A stretch of DNA of 64,000 nt. Origin: Arachidicoccus rhizosphaerae. Lineage in GTDB: Bacteria; Bacteroidota; Bacteroidia; Chitinophagales; Chitinophagaceae. This document shows positions 42,069 to 51,768 of this stretch, one piece after another (the first letter of the stretch is position 1; every line of letters starts with the position of its first letter). The DNA is taken from positions 248,001 through 312,000 of the forward strand of contig NZ_FNQY01000002.1 in assembly GCF_900107765.1 (NCBI RefSeq), written 5' to 3'. The position numbers were made by a program, and so were the translations under genes. Under the pieces are notes generated by a model. It saw nothing but the letters and a program-made list of their open reading frames with translations, was not told the origin of the DNA and ran no database searches.

Positions 42069-43970
42069 TTAAGCCTGATCTTTCGCTTCGTTTTCTTCAG
42101 ATTTCAATTTAGCCTTGATATCTGCTAAAGCGCCCAAGTCACCCAGGGTAGTTTTTTCAACTTTGCTCTGGATAGCTTTTACAGCTTTCTTAGTGCTTTC
42201 AGATTCTGCTCTTGCTTCTTTCTTAGCTGCTTCTTTTGTTTCTACTGCAGCTTGTTCCCAGATACGAGCGTGGCTTAAAACGATACGTTTTTCGTTTCTG
42301 TCAAATTCGATTACGACAAATTCTGCAGTATCGTCCTGTCCTACGCTGGTGCCATCTTCTTTGGCCAGATGACGGTTAGGAACAAAACCTTCAAGACCGT
42401 AAGGCAGCTGAACTAAAGCACCTTTATCATCTTTACGAGTGACAGTGGCTTCATGTCTTGTACCAACAGCGAAGGTATCTTCCAGGGCATTCCAGGGATC
42501 TTCTTCCAGTTGTTTGTGACCTAACTGTAATTTACGGTTTTCTTTATCGATAGACAGGATAACAGTTTCGATGTTGTCACCAACTTTTACATACTCGGAT
42601 GGGTGATTGAAGCGTTTCAGCCAGCTCAGATCGCTGATGTGGATCATGCCGCCGATACCTGGTTCCAGTTCAACAAAAACACCATAAGGAGTGATGTTTT
42701 TCACCAGACCATTGTGTTTGCTGTTTTCAGGGAATTTATCTTCAATGGTATTCCAAGGATCTTCTGTCAGTTGTTTGATAGACAGGCTCATTTTACGAGA
42801 ATCTTTGTCCAGGGTAACAACCTTAGCTTCGTATTCATCATTTAAGGTGAAGAATTCTTTAGCGTTGATGGGTGTGTTAGCCCAAGTGATTTCGCTGACG
42901 TGAACCAGACCTTCAACACCTGGCTGGATTTCAAGGAATGCACCATAGTCTTCAATATTCACTACTTTACCTTTTACGGTAGCACCTTCAGTAATGTTTT
43001 CTGGTAAAACATCCCAAGGATGCGGAGTCAGTTGTTTCAGACCCAGGCTGATACGACGTTTGTCATCATCGAAGTCCAGAACAACCACCTGGATTTTCTG
43101 ATCCAGTTTCAGTACCTCAGATGGGTGAGAGATTCTGCCCCATGAGATATCTGTAATATAAAGTAAACCATCTAAGCCACCCAGGTCCATAAAGGCGCCA
43201 AAGTCTGTGATGTTTTTCACAGTACCTTCTAATACCTGACCTTTTTCCAGTTGGCTGATGATCTGAGCACGTTGTGCTTCGATATCGCTTTCAATCAGTG
43301 CTTTGTGGGATACTACGGCATTTTTGATGGTCTCGTTCACCTTAACCACTTTGAATTCCATAGTTTTACCTACAAACTGATCGTAATCAGTTACAGGTTT
43401 AACATCGATCTGAGAACCTGGCAGGAAGGTTTCCATACCAAATACATCAACGATCAGACCACCTTTAGTTTTGCTGGTAACGGTACCTGTAACAATTTCA
43501 CCGGTTTTGTGAACTTCCACGATACGTTCCCAAGCACGGAAGGTGCGGGCAGATTTGCGGCTCAGGTGCAGATTACCCTGACGGTCTTCTTTTTCAAGCA
43601 CCATCACTTCCACTTCATCACCGATCTTCAGATCTTGTAAATCACGGAATTCATTCAGGGAAATAAGTCCATCGCTTTTAAATCCGATGTTGACAACAGC
43701 GTCAGTTTTAGTAAGTCCTACGATCGTACCGCTTACCAATTCGCCGTCTTCGATCTGTACGAAAGTATCTTCATAGACTTTACCGTACTTTTCTTGATCT
43801 TCTTTTGAATAATGAGCCACATTACGTTTGTCGATTGACCAATCGAAATCATCATGTGCAGATTCAATTACTTCAGGAGCATTTGTTGTCGCTGTTGAAG
43901 CTTCAGGCTGCGTTGCAGCTGCTGCTTGTTCCTGTTCAGCGTTTGGATTAACAATATTGTTTTCGCTCAT
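42069..43970 (-). CDS. rpsA: 30S ribosomal protein S1
   Basis: 633-residue S1 with an acidic, Ala/Thr-rich N-terminal tail followed by six S1 RNA-binding repeats (for example GELVSGTIVGLTKTDAVVNI, GQVLEGTVKNITDFGAFMDL, GATVKGKVVNIEDYGAFLEI) and a charged Lys/Glu C-terminus. The start is MSENNIVNPN at 43970: an in-frame ATG at 44015 exists, but the promoter -7 element and hairpin lie between, so the shorter start is chosen. S1 is especially important in Bacteroidota, where most genes lack Shine-Dalgarno sites. Confidence 0.95.
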   Translation of the reverse strand: MSENNIVNPNAEQEQAAAATQPEASTATTNAPEVIESAHDDFDWSIDKRNVAHYSKEDQEKYGKVYEDTFVQIEDGELVSGTIVGLTKTDAVVNIGFKSDGLISLNEFRDLQDLKIGDEVEVMVLEKEDRQGNLHLSRKSARTFRAWERIVEVHKTGEIVTGTVTSKTKGGLIVDVFGMETFLPGSQIDVKPVTDYDQFVGKTMEFKVVKVNETIKNAVVSHKALIESDIEAQRAQIISQLEKGQVLEGTVKNITDFGAFMDLGGLDGLLYITDISWGRISHPSEVLKLDQKIQVVVLDFDDDKRRISLGLKQLTPHPWDVLPENITEGATVKGKVVNIEDYGAFLEIQPGVEGLVHVSEITWANTPINAKEFFTLNDEYEAKVVTLDKDSRKMSLSIKQLTEDPWNTIEDKFPENSKHNGLVKNITPYGVFVELEPGIGGMIHISDLSWLKRFNHPSEYVKVGDNIETVILSIDKENRKLQLGHKQLEEDPWNALEDTFAVGTRHEATVTRKDDKGALVQLPYGLEGFVPNRHLAKEDGTSVGQDDTAEFVVIEFDRNEKRIVLSHARIWEQAAVETKEAAKKEARAESESTKKAVKAIQSKVEKTTLGDLGALADIKAKLKSEENEAKDQA

Positions 43971-44010
43971 AAAAAAATCCCGAGGGTTTTGATTCGGGAC
44001 GGCAAAATTA
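43971..44010 (-). promoter_or_regulatory. rpsA promoter element and leader hairpin
   Basis: On the minus strand TAATTTTG (44003-44010) fits TAnnTTTG. Immediately downstream, CCCGA and TCGGG form a 5-bp stem around a 10-nt loop, followed by seven Ts that abut the ATG at 43970. This looks like a terminator or attenuator, or a translational control element, within a leader of only about 30 nt. Confidence 0.55.
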
Positions 44011-44176
44011 AACAATAATTACCAGAAATAACCCGAAAACCCTATATTTTATGCCATTTTCAGCAGATTTTCGCTTATTTTTTAAACCCAAAAACAGCCA
44101 GGCAAGGCTCCCTGAATTTTAATCGCCTGATTCGTTCTTGTATGCTATTGTTTATCAGTTCGTTGTATTTAAAAAT

Positions 44177-44222
44177 AAAAGAACCCGCACAGGGCTCTTT
44201 GAGCGTTATGCGGATTCTTTTA
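44177..44222 (-). terminator. Terminator of glnS
   Basis: AAAAGAACCCGCA pairs with TGCGGATTCTTTT (one mismatch); the minus strand exits into TTTTATTTTTAAAT, about 40 bp past the glnS stop. Confidence 0.65.
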
Positions 44223-44259
44223 TTAAGACCTATAGGCCATCCGAAAGGCGGAAGTCCCG

Positions 44260-45924
44260 TTATTTTTTACTTTCCTTCGCCCAGCTGTCTTTTAAGCCGA
44301 CCGTACGGTTAAATAGGGGTTGACCGTTTGCACCTGAGTGCTTATCCTGGATAAAATATCCTTTGCGTAAAAACTGATACGCCTGGCCAGGCTGATCCTG
44401 AAGAATCGCTGGTTCTGCCAGTGCGTGGCTATTGATAATCAGTGAATCCGGGTTTAAATGGTCCTTATACTCGCCTTCGGCACTATTCATATCCTCCACG
44501 GTAAAAAGCCGGTCGTAAAGTTGTAATGTGACTGGGACATGATGGGTCGCGCTTACCCAATGCAGGGTTCCCTTTGCCTTCAGGGTATTGTCGCCGCTAC
44601 CGCTTTTGCTCTCGGGAAAATAAGTACAATTAATCTGGGTAATATTACCCAGGTCATCCTGCTCAAAACTATCGCATTGGATGATATACCCATATTTGAG
44701 CCGTACCATTTTCTCAGGAGCCAACCGGAAGAATTTTTTGGGTGGATCAACCATGAAGTCTTCCCTTTCAATGTAAAGCTCTCTGGTAAATGGAATCTTC
44801 CGGTAGGTTTTTTCAGTAGCCTCCGGATTGTCTTCCCCTTCCAGATACTCCACTTCACCTGCTTCAAAATTAGTGATGACTAATTTTACCGGGTCAAAAA
44901 CGACCATTCTTCTGGTGGCCGTCTCATTGAGATCTTCCCGAACAAAGAATTCCAAAAGGCTTAGATCAATCAGATTTTCTCTTTTGGCCACCCCGATTTG
45001 TCTGGAAAATTCCCGGATAGCTTTTGGCGTATATCCTCTTCTGCGCATCCCGGAAATAGTAGGCATTCTGGGGTCATCCCAGCCTTCCACTATTTTGTCA
45101 TTGACCAGTTGCAGTAATTTACGTTTACTCATGACCGTGTAGGTCATGTTTAAACGGGCAAATTCATACTGGTGGGAAGGGAAAATCTCCAGTTGTTCAA
45201 TGAGCCAGTCATATAAAGGTCTGTGCGGCACAAATTCCAGCGTACAGATAGAATGGGTGATTTTTTCAATACTGTCACTTTGTCCGTGTGCAAAATCATA
45301 CATGGGATAAATACACCACTGGTCACCTGTTCTATGATGTGTCGCATGTTTAATACGGTATATTAAAGGATCGCGTAGCAGCATATTGGGAGCAGCCATG
45401 TCTATTTTAGCTCTCAGCACTTTCTCACCGTCCTTGAATTTACCTGCCCGCATTTGCTCAAATAATTCTACATTCTCCTCAACGGTGCGGTTGCGGTATG
45501 GGCTGTTCACGCCAGGGGTGGTCGGTGTACCTTTTTCGTGCGCGATTTGTTCACTCGTACTGTCATCCACATAGGCCAGTCCTTTTTTAATCAAAACAAC
45601 CGCAAACTGGTATAACTGTTCAAAGTAGTCGGAAGTATATAATTCCTTCGCCCAGTCAAAGCCCAGCCATTTTATATCAGCTTTAATGCTTTCTACGTAT
45701 TCAGTTTCTTCTTTCTCCGGATTGGTATCGTCAAAACGCAGATTGGTTTTACCGTTATAGCGCGCCGCCAGCCCGAAATTTAAGCAAATGCTTTTCGCAT
45801 GGCCGATATGAAGATAGCCATTAGGTTCAGGAGGAAAACGGGTCAGAATCTGATTATATTTTCCGCTCTTCAGGTCATTTTCTATAATCTCTTCGATAAA
45901 ATTCAATGATTTCTCTTCTGACAT
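44260..45924 (-). CDS. glnS: Glutaminyl-tRNA synthetase
   Basis: 554-residue class I synthetase charging tRNA-Gln. HIGH motif in PPEPNGYLHIGHAKS near residues 32-46; KMSKS equivalent is VMSKRKL in MTYTVMSKRKLLQLVN. NLRFDDTNPEKEETEYVESI and the HGQSDSIEKITHSICTLEFVPHRPLYDWL region (in part) are GlnRS-type rather than GltX. The C-terminal beta-barrel anticodon domain is complete. A GlnRS with a HIGH/MSK-core of this type indicates direct charging of Gln. Confidence 0.96.
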   Translation of the reverse strand: MSEEKSLNFIEEIIENDLKSGKYNQILTRFPPEPNGYLHIGHAKSICLNFGLAARYNGKTNLRFDDTNPEKEETEYVESIKADIKWLGFDWAKELYTSDYFEQLYQFAVVLIKKGLAYVDDSTSEQIAHEKGTPTTPGVNSPYRNRTVEENVELFEQMRAGKFKDGEKVLRAKIDMAAPNMLLRDPLIYRIKHATHHRTGDQWCIYPMYDFAHGQSDSIEKITHSICTLEFVPHRPLYDWLIEQLEIFPSHQYEFARLNMTYTVMSKRKLLQLVNDKIVEGWDDPRMPTISGMRRRGYTPKAIREFSRQIGVAKRENLIDLSLLEFFVREDLNETATRRMVVFDPVKLVITNFEAGEVEYLEGEDNPEATEKTYRKIPFTRELYIEREDFMVDPPKKFFRLAPEKMVRLKYGYIIQCDSFEQDDLGNITQINCTYFPESKSGSGDNTLKAKGTLHWVSATHHVPVTLQLYDRLFTVEDMNSAEGEYKDHLNPDSLIINSHALAEPAILQDQPGQAYQFLRKGYFIQDKHSGANGQPLFNRTVGLKDSWAKESKK

Positions 45925-45993
45925 ATATTGTATAGTTCTTTTTGTTAATGTGTTTTTGGGTTTAAACCGTTCTTTGCGTTCAAAATTACAATA

Positions 45994-46017
45994 AAGGCAG
46001 CAATTTCTTGCTGCCTT
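45994..46017 (-). terminator. Terminator of speA
   Basis: AAGGCAGCAA (45994-46003) and TTGCTGCCTT (46008-46017) form a perfect 10-bp stem with a TTTC loop; minus strand continues TATTGTAATTTT. Confidence 0.75.
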
Positions 46018-46049
46018 ATAAGTTATACCATGGGAAATAAATCCCGGTC

Positions 46050-47489
46050 TTATTGGTAGCCCAGTATTTTCAACATGCTTTGCGCACTTTGTTCTTTCGC
46101 GTATACCCAGGTATCCAGATTGCCATTCTTATCGTATTCCACGATAACATGTTTGGGAGAGGGAATCAGACAGTGTTTGATGCCGCCATAGCCGCTAATC
46201 TGATCCTGATACGCTCCGGTATGGAAAAAGCCTACATATAAAGGCTTTTTGTTTTCTTCATCCTCGGGTTCCTGACTCCTGGTCTTGGGCAGGAAAACCT
46301 CATTGATATGTTCCTCGGAATCATAATAATCATGACCGTCGCAGGTTATACCCCCTAATACCACACGCTGGTACTCATTGTCCCATTTATTGATGGGCAG
46401 CATCAGGAATTTCTCCCCGATACCCCAGGTGTCGGGAAGGGTGGTGATAAAGGATGAGTCAATCATATACCAGGTTTCTCTGTCATTTTGAATTTTTTCG
46501 CCGATGACAGAATAGATATGCGCCATGGATTCCCCTACGGTAAAGCTGCCAAATTCGGTGAAGATATTGGGCATAGGTACTTTGGCTTTTTTGCAGGCTG
46601 TCTTGATATTGCCTACGATCTCATTGATCATGAACTGGTAATCATATTCAAAGGCCAGGGAGTGCTTAATGGGGAAGCCGCCGCCAATATTGATACTGTC
46701 CAGTTCCGGACATATTTTTTTCAATTGACAATACAGGTTGATGCTCTTATTGAGTTCAGACCAATAATAAATGTCGTCCTTGATACCCTTATTTAAAAAG
46801 ATATGCAGCATTTTCAGCTGAAACTTGTCCTCGTTTCCTTCGATCTCATCCACGTAAAATTCCAGAATATCTCTGGCTTTAATGCCGAGTCTGGAGGTAT
46901 AGAACGGGAAGCTGGGTTCTTCTTCAGCGGCAATACGGATGCCTAACTTGAAAGGTTCACCGGTGCGGATGCGTCCCTTATACATCTGCAGTTCCTCTTT
47001 ATTATCCAGAACAGGGATGACATTTTTGAATCCGGAGTTAATCAGCTTGGCAATCCGGCTGGTATAGGATTTCTGTTTAAATCCATTACAGATAATATGG
47101 ACGTCTTTGGTGATCTTTCTTCTCTTATATAATGAATTGATAATCTCAATGTCATAGGCATAAGAAGTCTCCAGATGGATATTATGCTTTAAAGCTTCCT
47201 CCACCACAAATGAAAAGTGGGAGCTTTTGGTGCAATAGCAATAATAATAATCCCCCTCGTATTTGTGCTTTTTGAAGGCTTTTTCAAAGTAATCCTTGGC
47301 ACGGTTGATATTAATGCCGATTTTGGGTAAATAGGTCAACTTTAATGGTGTACCGTATTTTTCAATAATCGGTTTGAGGTCAAGACCGTTGAATTCTAAG
47401 TAGCCGCTATTTTTATTGAGGTCGACACCTTCCTGTGGAAAATGGAAGGTTTGTTTCACCAGATCGGTGTACGTATTATTCATCTGCAA
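46050..47489 (-). CDS. speA: Arginine decarboxylase, Bacteroidota type
   Basis: 479-residue PLP-dependent fold-III (alanine racemase-like) decarboxylase of the Orn/DAP/Arg group 2 family. The PLP lysine lies in YYCYCTKSSHFSFVVEEAL; other motifs are NIGGGFPIKHSL (phosphate-binding glycines), the FTEFGSFTVGES loop and GGITCDGHDYY with the catalytic cysteine-aspartate, and FFHTGAYQDQISGYGGIKHC (given in part) near the C-terminus. Shorter than E. coli SpeA (about 658) as usual for Bacteroidota. Product is agmatine, a possible substrate for the agmatinase-family enzyme at 10-11 kb. Confidence 0.9.
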   Translation of the reverse strand: MQMNNTYTDLVKQTFHFPQEGVDLNKNSGYLEFNGLDLKPIIEKYGTPLKLTYLPKIGININRAKDYFEKAFKKHKYEGDYYYCYCTKSSHFSFVVEEALKHNIHLETSYAYDIEIINSLYKRRKITKDVHIICNGFKQKSYTSRIAKLINSGFKNVIPVLDNKEELQMYKGRIRTGEPFKLGIRIAAEEEPSFPFYTSRLGIKARDILEFYVDEIEGNEDKFQLKMLHIFLNKGIKDDIYYWSELNKSINLYCQLKKICPELDSINIGGGFPIKHSLAFEYDYQFMINEIVGNIKTACKKAKVPMPNIFTEFGSFTVGESMAHIYSVIGEKIQNDRETWYMIDSSFITTLPDTWGIGEKFLMLPINKWDNEYQRVVLGGITCDGHDYYDSEEHINEVFLPKTRSQEPEDEENKKPLYVGFFHTGAYQDQISGYGGIKHCLIPSPKHVIVEYDKNGNLDTWVYAKEQSAQSMLKILGYQ

Positions 47490-47641
47490 AATGGATAAAA
47501 ATCTGAGTTTAAATTTTTAACGCCACAAAAGTAACTTAAATATTTGGATGCTGTTTTGGATATTTTCCAAATATTTTAAGGAAGCCCTAAACTTTTGCCC
47601 GGTCGTGAGCACGGGTATCCGGTAGGAAGGCCCTTAAAACT

Positions 47642-47692
47642 AAAAAGGACAGTACTTTTAATCTTAAGAGATCTTGAGTAACTGTCCTTTTT
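47642..47692 (-). terminator. Terminator after rplT
   Basis: AAAAAGGACAGT (47642-47653) pairs with ACTGTCCTTTTT (47681-47692) as a perfect 12-bp stem; minus strand exits in CCTTTTTAG. The apical portion contains further pairing. Confidence 0.75.
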
Positions 47693-47726
47693 GTATTCCA
47701 CCTTACATTTAACAGGCGGAAGTGGA

Positions 47727-48071
47727 TTATTTTACTGAATCAACCAGGGCTTTGAAAGCCTCGGGCTCATTCATCGCCATATCAGCTAAAACTTTACGGT
47801 TCAGCTCGATACCTTTCTGGTTTAATTTGTGAATAAATTCACTATAAGTTAAACCTTCCTGACGTACACCGGCGTTGATACGGGCAATCCATAACTGGCG
47901 GTATTCGCGTTTTTTCAGTTTACGGCCTACATAGCTGTAGGTCATCCCTTTTTCAACGACGTTTTTGGCGACGGTATATACGTTTTTACGTTTACCGTAA
48001 AAACCTTTGGCTTGTTTTAAGATTCTTTTTCTTCTTGCCCTTGATGCTACTGCATTTACTGAACGTGGCAT
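47727..48071 (-). CDS. rplT: 50S ribosomal protein L20
   Basis: 114-residue L20 binding 23S rRNA early in large-subunit assembly. [23 protein letters not shown] is the typical basic N-terminus, followed by [24 protein letters not shown] and the [13 protein letters not shown]-terminus. It follows rpmI by 73 bp in the same transcript. L20 autoregulates its operon in several phyla, so the rpmI leader is a candidate target. Confidence 0.97.
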   Translation of the reverse strand: MPRSVNAVASRARRKRILKQAKGFYGKRKNVYTVAKNVVEKGMTYSYVGRKLKKREYRQLWIARINAGVRQEGLTYSEFIHKLNQKGIELNRKVLADMAMNEPEAFKALVDSVK

Positions 48072-48144
48072 ATTCTATTAATTTTAAACCGGGAGACCGG
48101 TGATTTTTAAATTGATTTTCCTTTTAACTGTATTCTTTACCTGC

Positions 48145-48342
48145 TTATTTTAAACGCAGTAAACGCTGCACAAATGGTTTGTGAGAAGGAGCGACGGTAC
48201 CTTTGATACGCAGGGCTCTTTTACGTTTAGTGGATTTTTTGGTAAGAATGTGGCGTTTGAAAGGTTTTTGGTGCATCAATTCGCCGGTACCTGTTACTTT
48301 AAAGCGTTTTTTTGCGCTTGAGTTTGTTTTAACTTTAGGCAT
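48145..48342 (-). CDS. rpmI: 50S ribosomal protein L35
   Basis: 65-residue L35: [20 protein letters not shown], then [15 protein letters not shown]. First gene of the rpmI-rplT transcript. The usual upstream infC is not adjacent: the next gene upstream is the oppositely oriented ClC gene, so rpmI has its own promoter and leader. Confidence 0.97.
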   Translation of the reverse strand: MPKVKTNSSAKKRFKVTGTGELMHQKPFKRHILTKKSTKRKRALRIKGTVAPSHKPFVQRLLRLK

Positions 48343-48474
48343 GTTTAATAATCTAAAAGATTACACTCTGCTGGCGGTTTCACCCCGTGTGAAACACTTG
48401 TTGGGCCTTACGAGTAATAGTTTCCCGATTTTGGGATGGCAAAGGTAGGATAAATAATTTAATTTCAGTACAAA
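48343..48474 (-). promoter_or_regulatory. rpmI-rplT promoter and structured leader
   Basis: On the minus strand, TTTG (48471-48474) and TACCTTTG (48440-48447) are separated by 23 bp, a good Bacteroidota promoter. The roughly 90-nt leader contains a GTTTCAC/GTGAAAC hairpin around CACACGGGGTG and CCGCCAGCAG further down. Such leaders before L35-L20 are known targets of L20 autoregulation; whether this one binds L20 is not shown. Confidence 0.6.
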
Positions 48475-48558
48475 AAAATATTGGCGACTAAATTCTGCCG
48501 TAACCAGGGGGCAAAACTAATAATATTTAGTTGGATTTCAATTAACTTCGCTGCTCTG

Positions 48559-50385
48559 ATGACAATAGATACTTTTAGAAAATTCACCCACAAATCGGTG
48601 CACGTATTCTTTACGCAACTGAAATACAGCCTTTTATTGTTAAAAAGAAGGATGCATGAAAGGCAGTTTCTGATCTTTTGTTGTCTGGTGGTGGGGTGTC
48701 TGGCCAGTTTAGGGGCTATTGCACTTAAGTTATTTGTGGTCAAGCTGGAACATTTTTTCTTTGAGAGCTCTGAGCTCGGTGACATCGTCTGGTATCAGGC
48801 ACTGACGCCTATATTAGGTATCGGCTTAAGTAGTCTGCTGATTGAAAAAGTATATAAATCGGAGTTTAAAAAAGGGAACGATAAAATCGTCTATGCCATT
48901 GCCAAAAAATCCTCTGACCTTCCTTTCAGCCAGTGTTATTCCCATATAACGACAGCCGGCTTGACAGTCGGGCTGGGCGGCTCCTGCGGGCTGGAATCTC
49001 CGATGGTGGCTACAGGAGCAGCCATCGGATCAAATCTCGGTCGGGCCACTTTCTTACCTTATAAGGAGAGAACCTTACTGTTGGCCTGCGGTATTGCCTC
49101 GGGTATTTCCTCTGCATTTGGAGCGCCGATTGCCGGAATCCTATTTGCCTTAGAGGTACTGATGATTGAAGTCTCCATCGCCTCTTTTATCCCGCTGCTG
49201 ATGTCTTCGGCTACGGGAGCTTTACTGGCAAAAGTCTTACTGGGTGATAATGTTTTATTGACATTCAATACGATACGTAGTTTTGACTATGGCAATATAT
49301 TCTTATATCTGGGACTGGGCTTATTAGCCGGTTGCCTATGCTTGTTTTATTCCAGGACTTATCACTGGATCGATCATAAGTTTGCGGCGTTGGGCAGTCC
49401 GGTAAAACGCTGGCTGGTGGGTTCCTTACTATTAGGCGTACTCATATTTTTGTTTCCTCAGATATTCGGGGAAGGTTATATTTTTATTAAAACCCTGGCC
49501 GAAACCGGTCAGATTCCTCATAATTCTATTCTGATAGCCCATACACACAATGAATGGCTGATCTGGATTTTCATTTTCGGCATCATGATCTTTAAGATTT
49601 TCGGCACGGCCTTTACCATCCTGGGAGGCGGAAACGGAGGGAGCTTCGCGCCTTCCCTGGTCATTGGCGCCTTGTTAGGCTTTGTGGTGGGACGCTTTTT
49701 TCAACTTTTAGGGTATACGGATGTGCCGGTCACCAATCTGATCGTAGTAGGGATGGCGGGGATGTTGAGCGGCCTGTTTTTCGCACCCTTAACCGCCATA
49801 TTTCTGGCGGCCGAGGTGACCAACGGATATTCTTTGTTTATCCCGCTGATGATGGTGGCCGCCATCAGTTTTTTCGTGGTAAAATCCTTTGAACCGCTTT
49901 CCTTAGAAATGAAAAAACTTTACCAGCAATCAGAACTGGATCCTACAGATAAGGACAGATTTGCGCTCAGCAGGCTGGAACTCAGATTTTTAATCAGCAA
50001 AGACTATCCGGTCTTCAGGCTACATACCGGTCTTGTAGAGATGCTGGAACAAATCAGGGCATCCGATAAGGATGTTTACGCCGTGATAGGAGACGACCAG
50101 TCTCAAAAGCTGCAGGGGGTCATCTATTTAAATGATATCAAGACGATCTTGTTTGATGATAACAAGAAGGAAGAAAACCAGAAAATTACGGCCGGGGATT
50201 TAATGATGAAGCAAAGTACCCTGACGATTAAAGATGATATGCACTCTGCTATTCATAAATTTGAAAAACTGCATTCAGCCAAAAATGTGCTCCCGGTGGT
50301 GGATGAAAAAGGAGACTGGCTGGGTTTTATCTCCAAAGCCTCCATTTTGGATAAATACCGCAGTGAGATTATCCGGATGGTATAA
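48559..50385 (+). CDS. ClC-family chloride channel/antiporter with CBS domains
   Basis: About 608 residues. Roughly ten hydrophobic helices with ClC selectivity motifs: GLGGSCGLESPMVATGAAIGS (Glu present at the gating position), GNGGSFAPSLVIGALLG (GxFxP type) and FFAPLTAIFLAAEVTNGYSLFIP. The presence of the gating glutamate fits either an H+/Cl- antiporter or a channel. A pair of CBS domains occupies the C-terminal 130 residues. The start is taken at ATG 48559; the frame stays open to 48481 but the region overlaps the rpmI promoter -33 element. Confidence 0.9.
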   Translation: MTIDTFRKFTHKSVHVFFTQLKYSLLLLKRRMHERQFLIFCCLVVGCLASLGAIALKLFVVKLEHFFFESSELGDIVWYQALTPILGIGLSSLLIEKVYKSEFKKGNDKIVYAIAKKSSDLPFSQCYSHITTAGLTVGLGGSCGLESPMVATGAAIGSNLGRATFLPYKERTLLLACGIASGISSAFGAPIAGILFALEVLMIEVSIASFIPLLMSSATGALLAKVLLGDNVLLTFNTIRSFDYGNIFLYLGLGLLAGCLCLFYSRTYHWIDHKFAALGSPVKRWLVGSLLLGVLIFLFPQIFGEGYIFIKTLAETGQIPHNSILIAHTHNEWLIWIFIFGIMIFKIFGTAFTILGGGNGGSFAPSLVIGALLGFVVGRFFQLLGYTDVPVTNLIVVGMAGMLSGLFFAPLTAIFLAAEVTNGYSLFIPLMMVAAISFFVVKSFEPLSLEMKKLYQQSELDPTDKDRFALSRLELRFLISKDYPVFRLHTGLVEMLEQIRASDKDVYAVIGDDQSQKLQGVIYLNDIKTILFDDNKKEENQKITAGDLMMKQSTLTIKDDMHSAIHKFEKLHSAKNVLPVVDEKGDWLGFISKASILDKYRSEIIRMV

Positions 50386-50527
50386 TGCGCTTCGCATTTT
50401 AAAAGGCATTTTTTAACGAATCAAAGCCTAATTCTTTTTACCTTTGCCCCGCATTCGCCCGTCTGATATACGGGTCCATATTATTTAATGGAACATTGGG
50501 ACGCATGGACAGCTATCCATTGCCCTG

Positions 50528-51652
50528 ATGTCAGAAACTAAACATTACATGGCAGTATTACACAACCGAATCTCCCAGCAGGAGCTGAAACAGCGTTTAA
50601 TGGAAGAACCGTTTAAACGCGTTACCATTAGTTATTATCAGTATTTTCCCATTGTCAACCCCCAGGAGTTCAGAGATGAGCTGTACAAAGCACTGTATCC
50701 ATTAGGAGTATTTGGACGTATTTATGTGGCTAAAGAGGGGATGAATGCACAGATCAGCGTGCCTGAACATCACTTTGATGCCTTTAAAACCTATATCCAT
50801 GGCTTAGCGCATTTGCAGGGTCTGCGCTTAAATATTGCGGTAGATGATGACGGCAAATCTTTCTGGGTGCTTAAAATCAAGGTCCGGGAGAAGATCGTTG
50901 CAGACGGGATTGAGGATCCCGCCTTTAATATGGAAAATAAGGGGAAATATGTAAATGCCCTGGAAATGAATACGTTGCTAGCGGACCCAGAGACGACAGT
51001 CATTGACATGCGTAATCATTATGAGTATGAAGTGGGGCATTTTGAAAATGCCATAGAAATCCCGTCAGATACTTTTAGAGATCAGCTGCCCATGGCACTT
51101 GAGGCCTTAAAAGGCAAAGAAGATAAAAACGTGGTCATGTATTGCACCGGCGGTATACGTTGTGAGAAAGCCAGCGCGTTTATGAAACACAATGGCTTTA
51201 AAAACGTCTATCACCTGGAGGGCGGTGTGATTCAGTATGCCCATCAGGTGAAGGAAAATGGGCTGGAGTCAAAATTTATCGGTAAAAACTTTGTTTTTGA
51301 TAATCGTCTTGGAGAAAGAATTACTGGGGATGTCATTGCCCATTGTCATCAGTGCGGAAAGCCTTGCGATACCCATACGAACTGTAAAAACGACGGCTGC
51401 CATCTGCTGTTTATTCAATGTGAAGATTGCCGTGAAAAATACCAGGGCTGCTGTTCCAAGGAGTGTCTGGACACGGTAGATATGCCACTGGAAAGACAAA
51501 AAGAACTGAGAAAGGGTATAGATAAAGGGCGCAATGTCTTTAATAAATCTAAATCCAGACTACGACCCAGACTAAATGAAATACTGGGGACTAAACCGGT
51601 GTTTGGTTCCAAAGATCTAGCCCCTGAAAACACAGATAAGAAAATTGAATAG
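50528..51652 (+). CDS. trhO: tRNA uridine(34) hydroxylase (rhodanese-like, TrhO/YceA)
   Basis: 374-residue UPF0176 protein. An N-terminal acylphosphatase-like domain ([17 protein letters not shown]) is followed by a rhodanese domain with active-site loop [14 protein letters not shown] (C206). The C-terminus is rich in cysteine ([14 protein letters not shown] and [16 protein letters not shown]), likely a zinc site. TrhO hydroxylates U34 to ho5U in some tRNAs. Length suits the long, Cys-rich version common in Bacteroidota. Confidence 0.93.
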   Translation: MSETKHYMAVLHNRISQQELKQRLMEEPFKRVTISYYQYFPIVNPQEFRDELYKALYPLGVFGRIYVAKEGMNAQISVPEHHFDAFKTYIHGLAHLQGLRLNIAVDDDGKSFWVLKIKVREKIVADGIEDPAFNMENKGKYVNALEMNTLLADPETTVIDMRNHYEYEVGHFENAIEIPSDTFRDQLPMALEALKGKEDKNVVMYCTGGIRCEKASAFMKHNGFKNVYHLEGGVIQYAHQVKENGLESKFIGKNFVFDNRLGERITGDVIAHCHQCGKPCDTHTNCKNDGCHLLFIQCEDCREKYQGCCSKECLDTVDMPLERQKELRKGIDKGRNVFNKSKSRLRPRLNEILGTKPVFGSKDLAPENTDKKIE

Positions 51653-51700
51653 TTGCGAGGAACCGGGTGAGACGATGCACCCCCTGGCCACAAATATGTT

Positions 51701-51746
51701 GAACTAAAAAGGCTTCACCTATAAGGAAGAAGCCTTTTTTAGTTCA
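51701..51746. terminator. Bidirectional terminator between trhO and amn
   Basis: GAACTAAAAAGGCTTC and GAAGCCTTTTTTAGTTC form a long stem around a 12-nt loop, with T tracts in both orientations. Confidence 0.85.
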
Positions 51747-51768
51747 GAAAAAACCGTTCATACGCCGC

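Noticed and set aside
43971-44015. Longer N-terminus of S1 beginning at 44015
   Set aside because: The 15 extra residues are read from the promoter/hairpin region; family proteins start at MSE/MS-type residues as at 43970.
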